DNA from: JANMDU01 sp043777675
GTDB lineage: Bacteria; Pseudomonadota; Gammaproteobacteria; Burkholderiales; Burkholderiaceae_C
DNA: 64,000 bases
NCBI GenBank assembly: GCA_043777675.1
Contig: JAYWHR010000009.1
Location: forward strand, 6,001-70,000
Direction: 5' to 3'
The translations under genes and the position numbers were made by a program. The notes under the pieces were generated by a model. The model searched no databases. It was not told the origin of the DNA and worked only from the letters and a program-made list of their open reading frames with translations. This document shows, piece after piece, positions 17,084-25,953 of the stretch (position 1 is its first letter; each line of letters starts with the position of its first letter).

Positions 17084-17758
17084 ATGAAAATAGGAGATCC
17101 ACCCAAGACAAGCGTGACAAATTCACGGAAATCATCAAAAACGCTTTTGCTGACAGGTTTTGAGCCCTTCGGCGACGATCCGGGCTCTTTGTCGCTCAAT
17201 CCAAGCGCCTCAATCGTGCAGGCCTTGCATAGTCAGCAAATCAGTGATTGGCGGGTAGCTGGCCATGTATTGCCTTGCGAATATGGCCGCTCTGCGCGCG
17301 TGCTTAAAACGCTGCTGCGCGAGTACGAGCCGCAAGCTGTCATGTGTCTGGGCCAAGCTGGAGGCCGCAGCGCCATCAGCATCGAGCGTATTGCCGTGAA
17401 TTGGGATGAAGCTGAGTTGGCAGACAACGCAGGTGTGCTGCGAAGCGGCCAACCGATTTTCAAAACTGCGCCTGCGGCGTACTTCAGCTCCTTGCCTGTT
17501 TACGCCATGCGCGATGCCCTGCTCAGCCAAAATATTCCCGTAGAGATATCAAGCAGCGCCGGCCATTTCGTTTGCAATCATGTTTTCTTTTCGCTGATGC
17601 ATGCATTGCGCGCGAGCACTCGCAGCCGAAAAATTCTCGCAGGCTTTGTTCATGTGCCGTATCTGCCTGAGCAGGCGGATCAATGCAGCTCACCCACGCC
17701 CTCCATGCACTTAACGCAAATGCAAGCAGGCATCATTTGCGCAATGAAGAGCTTGTAG
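17084..17758 (+). CDS. pcp: Pyroglutamyl-peptidase I
   Basis: A 224-residue cytosolic cysteine peptidase (family C15) that removes N-terminal pyroglutamate. It has LLTGFEPFGDDPGSLSLNPS at the N-terminus. The catalytic triad is visible: Glu near 101 (SIERIAVN), Cys164 (HFVCNHVFF) and His near 190 (FVHVPYLPEQ). The N-terminal ~20 residues are an unusual Lys/Ser-rich extension, so a later start cannot be excluded. Confidence 0.9.
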   Translation: MKIGDPPKTSVTNSRKSSKTLLLTGFEPFGDDPGSLSLNPSASIVQALHSQQISDWRVAGHVLPCEYGRSARVLKTLLREYEPQAVMCLGQAGGRSAISIERIAVNWDEAELADNAGVLRSGQPIFKTAPAAYFSSLPVYAMRDALLSQNIPVEISSSAGHFVCNHVFFSLMHALRASTRSRKILAGFVHVPYLPEQADQCSSPTPSMHLTQMQAGIICAMKSL

Positions 17759-17767
17759 GCTCTGAGC

Positions 17768-19978
17768 TCATCCTGAGAGCGCCGATCTACTGGCCACTTT
17801 GTGGGATGCAATTTGACTGACCAACGCCGGCAGCAGCAAACCCACACCCATCAGAAAAGTGATCCAACCGGGGAAGATCAGCAGCAAAGCAGCAACAACC
17901 GCTAGCACGCGCTCCCAGCCCTTGAGCTCGGTCAAAAAGAATTTGCTCAACGCGGCGGCCAAGGCGGTGATGCCGAGCAAGCACCCCGTAAACGTGATCC
18001 AGAAATCTTGCCAGTTAAAGCCTTTGGCCACCAGCAGCAAGCTCGGTGAGAACACAAAAACAAAAGGCACAAGCACTTTCGCCAAGCCAAGGCGGAATGC
18101 AGTGTTCCCCGTCTTAAACGGATCACCGCCAGCCATGCCCGCCGCCGCATACGCCGCCAGCGCCACGGGCGGCGTGATATCGGCCAGCACCCCGTAATAG
18201 AACACAAAGAAATGCGCCACCAATGGCTCCACGCCCAGCTGCACCAAAGTCGGCGCGGCCACAGTCACCATGATGATGTAATTCGCCGTCGTGGGTATAC
18301 CGCAACCCATCAAAATGCAGACGATGCCCGTCATGAGAAGCGCTGCAAAGAGCGTCATGCCTTGCTGAGATGCGACCCAAGCAGGAATCACACTGCCCAT
18401 GCCTTGCGCTATGGCCTGAGCAGCGGTGGTGATGATGTAGCTGACTTTGAAGCCCACACCGGTCAGCGTCACCACGCCAATCACGAGGCCAACAGTCGCC
18501 GCCGCAGCACCGACCGCCAGCGCATATTTCGCGCCCGTCTCCAAAGCTTCGAGCAACACACCGTAGGCCATGCGCCCGCGCACTTGTGCAAAAAAATATC
18601 CGCCCGCTAGCAGCGCAGCGCCTAGAGCAAACAAGCCAATGCGAATCGTCTCGCTGTTTCCGCCCCAATCTACAAAAGCCATCAGCACCAAGATCACATG
18701 CAGCGCAATGAGCATCGCCCAATTCGCTGATCTATTGCCTGAAATCAGCGTTGTCAATCCCACAATCGCGCAAGACGTGATGCCCACAAAAGCGGCCAAA
18801 TACGGCGTGCTCCCACTGATCAAAATGCTCACCAGCAAAACTAATGGAATTAGCGTCGGCCAGCGCTCGCGCAGCGATTGACGAAGCTTGGGCATTTCTT
18901 CTTCGGTGAGGCCGCGCAGCCCATAGCGCTTCGCTTCAAAATGCACTTGCATAAATACGCCAAAGAAATGCATAAAAGCCGGGATCACTGCGGCGGCAAT
19001 GATCGTCTGATAAGGAATGTTTAAAAATTCCACCATCAAGAAAGCTGCTGCGCCAAGCACAGGCGGCGTGATCTGCCCACCAGTCGATGCCGCCGCTTCC
19101 ACGGCGCCTGCAAACTCACGCTTGTAGCCCACGCGGATCATCGCGGGAATCGTCAGCGAGCCTACTGTCACGGCGTTTGCCACCGATGAGCCACTCAGCA
19201 TGCCAAACATCGCCGAGCCAAACACACTGACCTTCGCTGGCCCGCCAGCATAGCGCCCCGCGACGCTTGATGCGATATCTAAAAACAATTGCCCCAAGCC
19301 CACGCGAGTGGCCATCACACCAAAGAGCACAAAATGGAAAACATAAGTGGCCACCACGCCTACAGCCACGCCATAAATGCCTTGGCTCGTGAGATATTGG
19401 TGGTTTACAAGCTGCGCCCAACTCGCGCCCGCATGCTTGAGCAGGCCGGGGAAATAAGGGCCAGCGAGCGCGTAGATTGAAAAACCAATCGCAATGATCG
19501 GCAGCGGCCAGCCCATGCTGCGCCTCGTAGCTTCTAGCAGGCAGAGCATCAAAATCGTGCCCATCACCACATCCGCGGTGCTCGGGTTGCCCACGCGGAA
19601 TGCCAAATCAGCAAACACCATCGGGATGTACAGCACGCTTGCTGCACACGCCACAGCCAGCAGCCAATCGAGCAGCGGAACACCGCCCGGCGCTGCCCAA
19701 TTATTGACGGGCTGCGCGGATTGCGTTTTTTTGCTGCCAGCAAACACCAAAAATATCAGCCCGAGCACGAAGGCCAAATGCACGCCACGATGCGTCACCT
19801 CTTGCAGCAGGCCGAAGCCTGCTGTGTAGAAATGAAAGAGCGACAGCGCCACCAGCAGCCATTTGATGATCTGCGTGGCTGGAGGAGCCGAGGGGCGAAA
19901 GCGCATCTCGGGATCGAATTTTTCCTCCAGCTCAGCTAAGGTTTTGTCGTCTGGGAGTGCTGTGTTGGCGAGGCTCAT
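17768..19978 (-). CDS. TRAP transporter fused permease (TAXI type)
   Basis: A 736-residue protein joining the small (4-helix) and large (12-helix) TRAP subunits. The DctM-like part has FGSAMFGMLSGSSVANAVTV, GGQITPPVLGAAAFLMVEF and CGIPTTANYIIMV. Such fusions pair with TAXI binding proteins, and the gene directly upstream encodes one, so the two form a complete transporter of unknown ligand. Starting MSLANTALPDDKT, it follows its partner by 20 nt. The C-terminal ~100 residues add further membrane helices. Confidence 0.92.
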   Translation of the reverse strand: MSLANTALPDDKTLAELEEKFDPEMRFRPSAPPATQIIKWLLVALSLFHFYTAGFGLLQEVTHRGVHLAFVLGLIFLVFAGSKKTQSAQPVNNWAAPGGVPLLDWLLAVACAASVLYIPMVFADLAFRVGNPSTADVVMGTILMLCLLEATRRSMGWPLPIIAIGFSIYALAGPYFPGLLKHAGASWAQLVNHQYLTSQGIYGVAVGVVATYVFHFVLFGVMATRVGLGQLFLDIASSVAGRYAGGPAKVSVFGSAMFGMLSGSSVANAVTVGSLTIPAMIRVGYKREFAGAVEAAASTGGQITPPVLGAAAFLMVEFLNIPYQTIIAAAVIPAFMHFFGVFMQVHFEAKRYGLRGLTEEEMPKLRQSLRERWPTLIPLVLLVSILISGSTPYLAAFVGITSCAIVGLTTLISGNRSANWAMLIALHVILVLMAFVDWGGNSETIRIGLFALGAALLAGGYFFAQVRGRMAYGVLLEALETGAKYALAVGAAAATVGLVIGVVTLTGVGFKVSYIITTAAQAIAQGMGSVIPAWVASQQGMTLFAALLMTGIVCILMGCGIPTTANYIIMVTVAAPTLVQLGVEPLVAHFFVFYYGVLADITPPVALAAYAAAGMAGGDPFKTGNTAFRLGLAKVLVPFVFVFSPSLLLVAKGFNWQDFWITFTGCLLGITALAAALSKFFLTELKGWERVLAVVAALLLIFPGWITFLMGVGLLLPALVSQIASHKVASRSALSG

Positions 19979-19998
19979 GGCGCAATCAAATCACAGGT

Positions 19999-20952
19999 TT
20001 ATTTCAAGAGACCGATTTCTTTGTAAAAACGCTCAGCGCCTGGGTGGTAGGGAATGCCGACGCCTTTGACGGCGTTTTCTTTAGTGATCAATTTGCCCTT
20101 GGCGTGGCCTGCGCTGAGTGCTTTTTGCGTGGCTTCGCTAAAAAGCGATTTGGTGATTTGATAGACCGTTTCGTTATCTACCTTTGAACTCGTCACCCAT
20201 TGCGCACCCACGGCCAGCGTTTGCACAGCAGGCACGTCTTTATAGGTATTGGCTGCAATCGTGTCCACCGCGAAGTATGTATTAGCCATACGCAAGCCTT
20301 CAGCTTGCGGGCCGCCGAGCGACACTAACTCAATGCCCGCGCCGCTGGATGCCAGCTCAGCAATCGCGCCTGCTGGCCAGCCGCCGACGAAGAAGAAAGC
20401 ATCCAATGCGCCATCTTTAAGCTTATCGCCGGCTTGGTTGGGCTTGATGTATTCCGGCTTGATATCGCTTTCTTGTACGCCATAAGCTGCCAGCACCATG
20501 CGCGCATTGAGTAGCGTGCCAGAGCCCGGCTCATCGAGTGCCACGCGCTTGCCTTTGAGATCGGCCACTGTCTTGATACCCGAGCCTTTTTTCACCACGA
20601 GATGGATGCTCTCGGGATACAGGTTGGCAATCATGCGCAGCTCTTCGACCTTTGGTTTGCCAAGATAAGGCCCTGTGCCATTGAATGCCCAAGAGGCCAC
20701 ATCCGCTTGGCTGAAACCGCTCTCCATCGCGCCGCCAGCAATACCGTTTACATTGGCCAGCGAGCCATTGCTAGCCTGCGCGGTCACGATGATTTTTCCA
20801 GGCTGCGAAACAGCATTTGCAATCATGCCGCCCACGGGGTAATAAGTGCCCGCTGTGCCGCCTGTGCCGATGCGGAAGAATTGCTGCGCTTGCACAGCGC
20901 CAGTGGCCAAAAGTGCAGCTGCAACTGCAGCAACAAGGTGTTTGATGGACAT
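19999..20952 (-). CDS. TAXI family TRAP solute-binding protein
   Basis: A 317-residue periplasmic receptor. The signal peptide is residues 1-22 (MSIKHLVAAVAAALLATGAVQA). The TAXI hallmark FFRIGTGGTAGTYYPVGG follows immediately, and the lobe motif GKRVALDEPGSGTLLNARM lies near residue 130. A TTGGAGA ribosome-binding site precedes the ATG. It is the first gene of a two-gene unit with the fused permease. Confidence 0.93.
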   Translation of the reverse strand: MSIKHLVAAVAAALLATGAVQAQQFFRIGTGGTAGTYYPVGGMIANAVSQPGKIIVTAQASNGSLANVNGIAGGAMESGFSQADVASWAFNGTGPYLGKPKVEELRMIANLYPESIHLVVKKGSGIKTVADLKGKRVALDEPGSGTLLNARMVLAAYGVQESDIKPEYIKPNQAGDKLKDGALDAFFFVGGWPAGAIAELASSGAGIELVSLGGPQAEGLRMANTYFAVDTIAANTYKDVPAVQTLAVGAQWVTSSKVDNETVYQITKSLFSEATQKALSAGHAKGKLITKENAVKGVGIPYHPGAERFYKEIGLLK

Positions 20953-21079
20953 GATGGAATCTCCAAGGAGGTTGATGAAAAAAAACGAGTCACCCCAGTG
21001 TAGCTAGATGAGCTTGCGGGTAACTACTATGATGCTGGTTTGACAGCAAATACACCTACGAACACCTATACAAACGCTC

Positions 21080-21718
21080 ATGAAAAAAGACGACATCATC
21101 CCCTTCTTCGCCACGCTCAAAGCAGCCAACCCGATGCCCAACACCGAGCTGGAATACACGAGTGTGTTTGAGTTGTTGGCCGCAGTGCTGCTTTCTGCAC
21201 AAGCCACCGATATCGGCGTGAACAAAGCGACGCGTAAACTTTTTCCGGTTGCCAATACGCCTGCCGCGATTTATGCGCTGGGCTTAAAAGGCTTGGAGAG
21301 TTATGTCAAAACGATTGGCTTGTTTCGAAGCAAAGCCAAGCATTTGCATGAGACGTGTCGCATCTTGGTGGAGCAGCATGGCGGCATCGTGCCGCGCACG
21401 CGCGAGGCACTGGAAGCTTTGCCCGGCGTGGGGCGCAAGACGGCCAATGTGGTGCTCAACGTGGCTTTTGGCCAGCCCACGATGGCAGTCGATACCCATA
21501 TCTTTCGCCTGAGCAATCGCACAGGCTTAGCGCCGGGCAAAAATCCATTACAGGTAGAAGCTAGATTAGAAAAGCGCGTGCCCCCAGAATACGCAGTCGA
21601 TTCACACCATTGGCTCATTTTGCATGGCCGCTATGTATGCATGGCGCGCAAACCGCTTTGCTTTAAATGCAGCGTGTCGGCATACTGTGCATATAAGCCG
21701 AAAACTCTGTCTATTTGA
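21080..21718 (+). CDS. nth: Endonuclease III (DNA glycosylase/AP lyase)
   Basis: A 212-residue base-excision repair enzyme for oxidised pyrimidines. The helix-hairpin-helix LPGVGRKTANVV has catalytic Lys120, and VDTHIFRL has Asp138, numbered as in E. coli. The C-terminal [4Fe-4S] loop has Cys-x6-Cys-x2-Cys-x5-Cys (CMARKPLCFKCSVSAYC). The frame overlaps the upstream leader of the Bug gene, not its chosen start. Confidence 0.96.
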   Translation: MKKDDIIPFFATLKAANPMPNTELEYTSVFELLAAVLLSAQATDIGVNKATRKLFPVANTPAAIYALGLKGLESYVKTIGLFRSKAKHLHETCRILVEQHGGIVPRTREALEALPGVGRKTANVVLNVAFGQPTMAVDTHIFRLSNRTGLAPGKNPLQVEARLEKRVPPEYAVDSHHWLILHGRYVCMARKPLCFKCSVSAYCAYKPKTLSI

Positions 21719-21744
21719 TCTTCACCTTCATTGAAAGCCACGCC

Positions 21745-22782
21745 ATGTTCAGAACGTCTCTTTTTCGTCGAAATTTTATACAAAAAGGGCTAGTAGCCGG
21801 CGTATCTATTGCGCAAGTCGCTACTACATTCATAGCATCCACTGCAGTGACTGCAAACGCACAAACCGGCTCAGACTATCCAGCCAGGCCCGTGAAAATC
21901 GTCGTCGGCTTTCCGGCAGGCGGCGGCACGGATGTGTTTGCTCGCGCTCTTGCGCAGGGATTGCAAACGCAGCTCGGCGGCAGCTTCTTGGTAGACAACA
22001 AGCCCGGCGCGGGCGGCGTGGTGGCTTCTCAAGGCATGCTGCAAGCGCCCCCGGATGGGCTCACGCTTCTTCTGGGCAGCACCTCCACACAGGTGATCGC
22101 ACCGCTTCTCTATGCGAAGCGGCCGTATGCGCCGGCAGACTTCACACCGATTGCGCATATCGCCAGCGTCGGCATCGTACTCGTGGCGCATCCGAGCGCA
22201 CCATACAACAACATCGCCGAGCTCGTGAGCTACGCCACGCAGCGCCCCGGCCAGCTTAACTACGCCTCGGGTGGCAATGGCGTGACCAATCATCTCGCGA
22301 TGGAGCTGCTCAAAAGCCGCACCAGCACATTCATCACCCACATCCCCTATCGTGGCTCCGCGCCAGCGTTGCAAGATGTGATCGGCGGTCAAGTGCCGCT
22401 GATGTTTGACTCCATTGCATCCAGCGGCCCGCAGATCAAGAGTGGCAAAGTCAAAGCGCTGGGGATTGCGGGTTTGCAGCGCAGCGATGCCCTCCCCGGC
22501 GTACCCACGATTTCCGAGAGCGGCGCATCCGTCGGTTTAAGGGACTTCGACACGCCTGGTTGGGTAGCGCTTTATGCCCCTAAAGCCCTGCCTGCGTCTA
22601 TCGTGGCGAAGCTGCAAGAGGCCGTGGCGAAAGTGCTCGCTCAAGCAGACGTGATCCAACGCTTCGCCGCCGCCGGCGCGCAAGCCAAATTCATGAACGC
22701 CGCTGAACTCACCGCCTACGAAGCTGCGGAAACGCGCAAGTGGAGCGAGGCAGTGAAATATTCGGGAGCAAAGATTGATTGA
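21745..22782 (+). CDS. Bug family tripartite tricarboxylate transporter solute-binding protein
   Basis: A 345-residue periplasmic receptor of the family abundant in Burkholderiales. The N-terminus MFRTSLFRRNFIQKG has an RRxF pattern like a Tat signal, and then a hydrophobic core, GLVAGVSIAQVATTFIAS, encoded entirely by a dispersed repeat; cleavage is expected after TANAQ. The mature part begins YPARPVKIVVGFPAGGGTDV, a Bug hallmark, with PGAGGVVAS further on. No TctAB permease is adjacent, which is usual for Bug proteins. Its ligand is unknown. I start at 21745, because a TTG at 21715 overlapping nth would add ten residues before the signal. Confidence 0.9.
   Translation: MFRTSLFRRNFIQKGLVAGVSIAQVATTFIASTAVTANAQTGSDYPARPVKIVVGFPAGGGTDVFARALAQGLQTQLGGSFLVDNKPGAGGVVASQGMLQAPPDGLTLLLGSTSTQVIAPLLYAKRPYAPADFTPIAHIASVGIVLVAHPSAPYNNIAELVSYATQRPGQLNYASGGNGVTNHLAMELLKSRTSTFITHIPYRGSAPALQDVIGGQVPLMFDSIASSGPQIKSGKVKALGIAGLQRSDALPGVPTISESGASVGLRDFDTPGWVALYAPKALPASIVAKLQEAVAKVLAQADVIQRFAAAGAQAKFMNAAELTAYEAAETRKWSEAVKYSGAKID
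21782..21838 (-). repeat. Dispersed repeat R7, inside the Bug signal peptide
   Basis: Reverse-oriented copy: on the plus strand TAGCCGGCGTATCTATTGCG, then a GCTACTACATTCATAGC arm. The host gene reads it on its complementary strand in the single open frame. Confidence 0.8.
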
Positions 22783-23173
22783 AAGCATCCTGAAAAACTG
22801 CCACACGATTGCTGTGGTGGGCTTATCTGATCGGATGGATCGCCCAAGCTATGGTGTAGCGAAATACATGCAATCTCAGGGCTACACCATCATTCCTGTG
22901 AATCCAAATGCTACTGAGATTCTGGGAGAAAAATGCTACGCATCGCTGCTGGATGTTCCACATGCTATCGATATGGTCAATGTGTTTCGCAGATCAGAAG
23001 ATGTGTTGCCAATTGCGCAGCAGGCGGTGCAGATTGGTGCGAAGTGTTTGTGGCAACAAATCGGCGTGATGAACGAAGAAGCGAATGCACTGGCGCAATC
23101 GCATGGGCTCCTCAGCGTGATGGATCGCTGCTTAAAGATCGAACATACACAGCTCTTGGGCAGTTTGCATTGA
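22775..23173 (+). CDS. CoA-binding protein (CoA_binding_2/YccU family)
   Basis: A 132-residue Rossmann-like domain. IAVVGLSDRMDRPSYGVAKY near the start and GYTIIPVNPNA are the family's CoA-binding segments; CLWQQIGVMNEEA is also typical. The cellular role of the family is poorly known. The start is the TTG at 22775, because GGGAG lies 7 nt upstream and no in-frame ATG precedes the conserved N-terminus. It overlaps the end of the Bug gene by 8 nt. Confidence 0.85.
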   Translation: MIESILKNCHTIAVVGLSDRMDRPSYGVAKYMQSQGYTIIPVNPNATEILGEKCYASLLDVPHAIDMVNVFRRSEDVLPIAQQAVQIGAKCLWQQIGVMNEEANALAQSHGLLSVMDRCLKIEHTQLLGSLH

Positions 23174-23210
23174 TCTCTGCTTGATTTTTTGAGCAGCTTC
23201 ACATCGATGG

Positions 23211-23272
23211 ATTGCTACTATTTCAATAGCTTTCCGCGCTTATTCTATGCCGGCTACATCCCATTTATCTTC
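23211..23272 (+). repeat. Dispersed repeat R8, between convergent genes
   Basis: TTGCTACTATTTCAATAGC, then CGCGCTTATTCTATGCCGGC and TACATCCCATTT. It fills the gap between the CoA-binding gene and the end of btuD, where it may act as a shared transcript end. Confidence 0.8.
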
Positions 23273-24038
23273 AAATTCTAGGCAACACTGCGCAAACACC
23301 TTCGACTCGCACCACGCGCACGCGGTGGTCAAAAACGGCCTCCATCGCCCGATGCGTGGCGGGCTCTGCGCAAGCACCTTGGCCAACGATGCAGCCAGCG
23401 CGCATGAGTAGCATCTCATCGGCCAGCAGCGCCATCGGCAGTTCATGCAAGACGCTGATCACCGTTGTGCCATTCTTTACTTGAGCGCGGATGGCGTGGA
23501 GCCAATCGATTTGATGCGGTGGATCGAGGTTGGCCAAAGGCTCATCGAGCAGGAGCACTTTGGCTTGCGTGGCCAACGCACGAGCTAAGCGGACACGCTG
23601 CTGCTGGCCGGCAGAGAGTTCGCCGAGCAGGCGATCTTTGAAGTCAGTCGTCTGCGTTTGCTGCATGGCTGATTCGCAGGCTGCCACGTCTTGCGCCGAG
23701 ATGCCGCCGAGCAAGCCTTGCATCGGCAAGCGGCCTAGCATCACCACATCTTGCACGCGCATATCAAGCGCACCGGTTTCGTCTTGCGCAAGCCATGCGA
23801 GCTGCTGGGCGCGCTCGCGGAGGGGCATGACGTGCAGGTCTTTTTCAAACAGCCTCACCTCGCCTTGCACTGGCAGCAAGCCTGCCAAGGCTTTGAGCAG
23901 CGTAGATTTTCCCGCACCATTGGGCCCCACAATACTGATCCAACGCCCAGCCGTAAAACTCACATTTATTTTGCTCAAAATCAAGCATTTTCCGATACTA
24001 GCCGGCATATCTATTGCGCGGAGTGCTATCTCTTTCAT
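23271..24038 (-). CDS. btuD: Cobalamin ABC transporter ATPase BtuD
   Basis: A 255-residue ABC ATPase energising vitamin B12 import. Walker A is GPNGAGKSTLL, the signature LSAGQQQRVRLARAL, Walker B VLLLDEP, and the D-loop ANLD. The first 16 residues (MKEIALRAIDMPASIG) come from a dispersed repeat, and the ATG overlaps the btuC stop as ATGA, both inside the repeat. The repeat-derived leader replaces the usual short strand before the first ABC beta strand. Confidence 0.9.
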   Translation of the reverse strand: MKEIALRAIDMPASIGKCLILSKINVSFTAGRWISIVGPNGAGKSTLLKALAGLLPVQGEVRLFEKDLHVMPLRERAQQLAWLAQDETGALDMRVQDVVMLGRLPMQGLLGGISAQDVAACESAMQQTQTTDFKDRLLGELSAGQQQRVRLARALATQAKVLLLDEPLANLDPPHQIDWLHAIRAQVKNGTTVISVLHELPMALLADEMLLMRAGCIVGQGACAEPATHRAMEAVFDHRVRVVRVEGVCAVLPRI

Positions 24039-24045
24039 AGCATTT
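23990..24045 (-). repeat. Dispersed repeat R9, spanning the btuC/btuD junction
   Basis: On the minus strand it reads GCTATGAAAGAGATAGC, then CGCGCAATAGATATGCCGGC. The ATGA within its palindromic arm is at once the stop of btuC and the start of btuD. Confidence 0.85.
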
Positions 24046-25090
24046 CCTGATGGCTCATCTGCTCACGCTGCACGCCCTTGCGCATCAGCCAGAGCAGATA
24101 CGCACCGCCCAGCACGGCTGTGAGCACACCCACCGGCAACTCGCGCGGCGCAGCCAAGCCACGCGCCAGCAAGTCAGATGCTTGCAGCAATGCACCGCCA
24201 CATAAAGCGCTAAGAAAAATCAATGCACGATGCTGCGCTCTGCACAAACCGCGCACCAGATGCGGCGCAGCCAAGCCAACAAAAGCGATCAAACCTGTTT
24301 GCGCCACCGCAGCGCCCGTGGCCAGAGAAATCACTGCCACCAAAATCAAGCGCATCGCAGGCATTGGCAGCCCCATGCTTTGCGCAGCGGCTTCGCCCAG
24401 TTGTAGCGCATCCAAAGCACGCGCGGCCAGCAAAGCGATCGGCAAACACAAAGCCAATGCAGCCAGCAACACGGCCACTGCACTCCAACCCAGAAAGCTC
24501 GTGCTGCCCAACATGAAGCCCTGCACAGCCAGCATCACCTCAGGTGCGAGGGACAGCAGCAGCGAAGAGAGCGCCCCGAGCACCACACCCACCACCACAC
24601 CCGCCAGCAGCAAGCGCAGTGGGCTGCCCACGCCTTGCGCGAGCATGAGCGTGAGGCTCACGGCAGCCAGCGCACCGACAAATGCAGCGCCAGTCAGCCC
24701 GATGCTTTGCAGCGCACTCAAAGCCATCGGCGAGATGCCTAAAGCGGCGAGCAAGATCACCACGCCCAGTGTCGCGCCCGATGCTGTGCCGAGCAAGAAA
24801 GGATCCGCCAGCGGATTACGAAACAACCCCTGCGCCAGCGCACCTGAGAGGCCGAGCAACGCACCAGCTCCCCAAGCGCCTAAGCCGCGAGGTAGGCGGA
24901 TCTCTATCATCACTTGCCACATCGCCCCATCAGCGTCACTGAATGCGCTTTGCAAACCAAAGCTTGCGCAATTGACCAAGCCTTTGCAGTGCAGAATTTC
25001 AAAACCCTCGCTGCCGACCTGCAAGCCCAGCAGCGCGAGCAGCAAAGCCGTGCTGATCAGCCAAGCAGCAAACGCGCCGGGCTTCATCAT
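24035..25090 (-). CDS. btuC: Cobalamin ABC transporter permease BtuC
   Basis: About 351 residues with ten predicted membrane helices (FecCD/BtuC fold). IEIRLPRGLGAWGAGALLGL is the conserved first coupling-helix region, and GNPLADPFLLGTASGA and VAQTGLIAFVGLAAPHLVR are hallmark segments; the last contains the G/L-rich motif that contacts the ATPase. I place the start at 25090, where ATGA overlaps the btuF stop; a GTG/ATG eight codons earlier is less likely. The last residues (MSHQEML) run into repeat R9. Confidence 0.92.
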   Translation of the reverse strand: MMKPGAFAAWLISTALLLALLGLQVGSEGFEILHCKGLVNCASFGLQSAFSDADGAMWQVMIEIRLPRGLGAWGAGALLGLSGALAQGLFRNPLADPFLLGTASGATLGVVILLAALGISPMALSALQSIGLTGAAFVGALAAVSLTLMLAQGVGSPLRLLLAGVVVGVVLGALSSLLLSLAPEVMLAVQGFMLGSTSFLGWSAVAVLLAALALCLPIALLAARALDALQLGEAAAQSMGLPMPAMRLILVAVISLATGAAVAQTGLIAFVGLAAPHLVRGLCRAQHRALIFLSALCGGALLQASDLLARGLAAPRELPVGVLTAVLGGAYLLWLMRKGVQREQMSHQEML

Positions 25091-25944
25091 TTTTTCATCG
25101 CCTTGGCAATGCATTGAGCCAGCATCTTCGCACCCTCAGCCAAACGCGGCCCGCTGCGCACCACCACATCGCCTTCGCTGGCATTCAGCTCACACACCGC
25201 ATTGTTTTGCAGCGCTTTGAGCTGCTTCCAACCCGGCCGCTGGGGCAACTCCGCCGCATGCCGCTGGCTCAAAATAATCACATCCGGCTGCTGCTGCACG
25301 ACGAATTCAGGATTGATCTTGGGAAACGCGCCGAGCGATTTGCCCACGATATTTTGCAAACCCAGCTTGCCTAGCGTCTGCCCGATGAAAGAAGTTTCTC
25401 CAGCTGCATACGGCGTGCGATCCACTTCAAAATACGCCTTCGCGCCCCGCGCAGACGCAGGCAACAGCTTCACGGCCTGCACAAAGTCCTCTTCCACCTT
25501 TCGCCAAAGCGTATCGGCTTGTTGCGTACCCAACAACGCATCGAGCCGCTGCAAACTGGTTTTGACCTGATCATGCGAAGACGGCTCAAACATCAACACC
25601 TTGATCCCCAATTGCTCCAACCGCTCACCCGCGCGAGAAGACATTGCCGCCAACACCACATCCGGCTTGAGTCTCACGATCGCCTCAATATTCAAATCCA
25701 AGCCACCGCCGACCTGCGGCAGTTTTTTCACGCTCACTGGCCAGTTGGAATAACGATCCACGCCAACTAAGCGCGAGCACGCGCCGAGCGCACACACGCT
25801 CTCGGTCAGCGAAGGCAACACACTCACGATGCGCTGCGGCGATTGCGCAAACTGCTGCGACTTGCCGCGATCATCCGTCACGGCAATGCCCTCAGCCCAA
25901 CTGAGTGAGCTGAAAAGCATGAGTGAAAGAAGAAGGCGGCGCAT
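25087..25944 (-). CDS. btuF: Cobalamin-binding periplasmic protein BtuF
   Basis: A 285-residue binding protein. The signal peptide is residues 1-17 (MRRLLLSLMLFSSLSWA). The class III binding fold shows in QRIVSVLPSLTESVCALGA, LVGVDRYSNWP and VDVVLAA-like RLKPDVVLAA; AYFEVDRTPYAAGETSFIG is typical of BtuF. It captures cobalamin delivered by BtuB and docks to BtuC. The assignment to B12 rather than another metal chelate rests on the riboswitch and BtuB at the head of the cluster. Confidence 0.88.
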   Translation of the reverse strand: MRRLLLSLMLFSSLSWAEGIAVTDDRGKSQQFAQSPQRIVSVLPSLTESVCALGACSRLVGVDRYSNWPVSVKKLPQVGGGLDLNIEAIVRLKPDVVLAAMSSRAGERLEQLGIKVLMFEPSSHDQVKTSLQRLDALLGTQQADTLWRKVEEDFVQAVKLLPASARGAKAYFEVDRTPYAAGETSFIGQTLGKLGLQNIVGKSLGAFPKINPEFVVQQQPDVIILSQRHAAELPQRPGWKQLKALQNNAVCELNASEGDVVVRSGPRLAEGAKMLAQCIAKAMKK

Positions 25945-25953
25945 AGTGAACGT

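Noticed and set aside
24078..25220. A 380-codon plus-strand frame opposite btuC
   Set aside because: Its composition is Ala/Pro/Ser/Lys-rich, as expected from the complement of a GC-rich membrane protein gene. BtuC on the minus strand has all family motifs.
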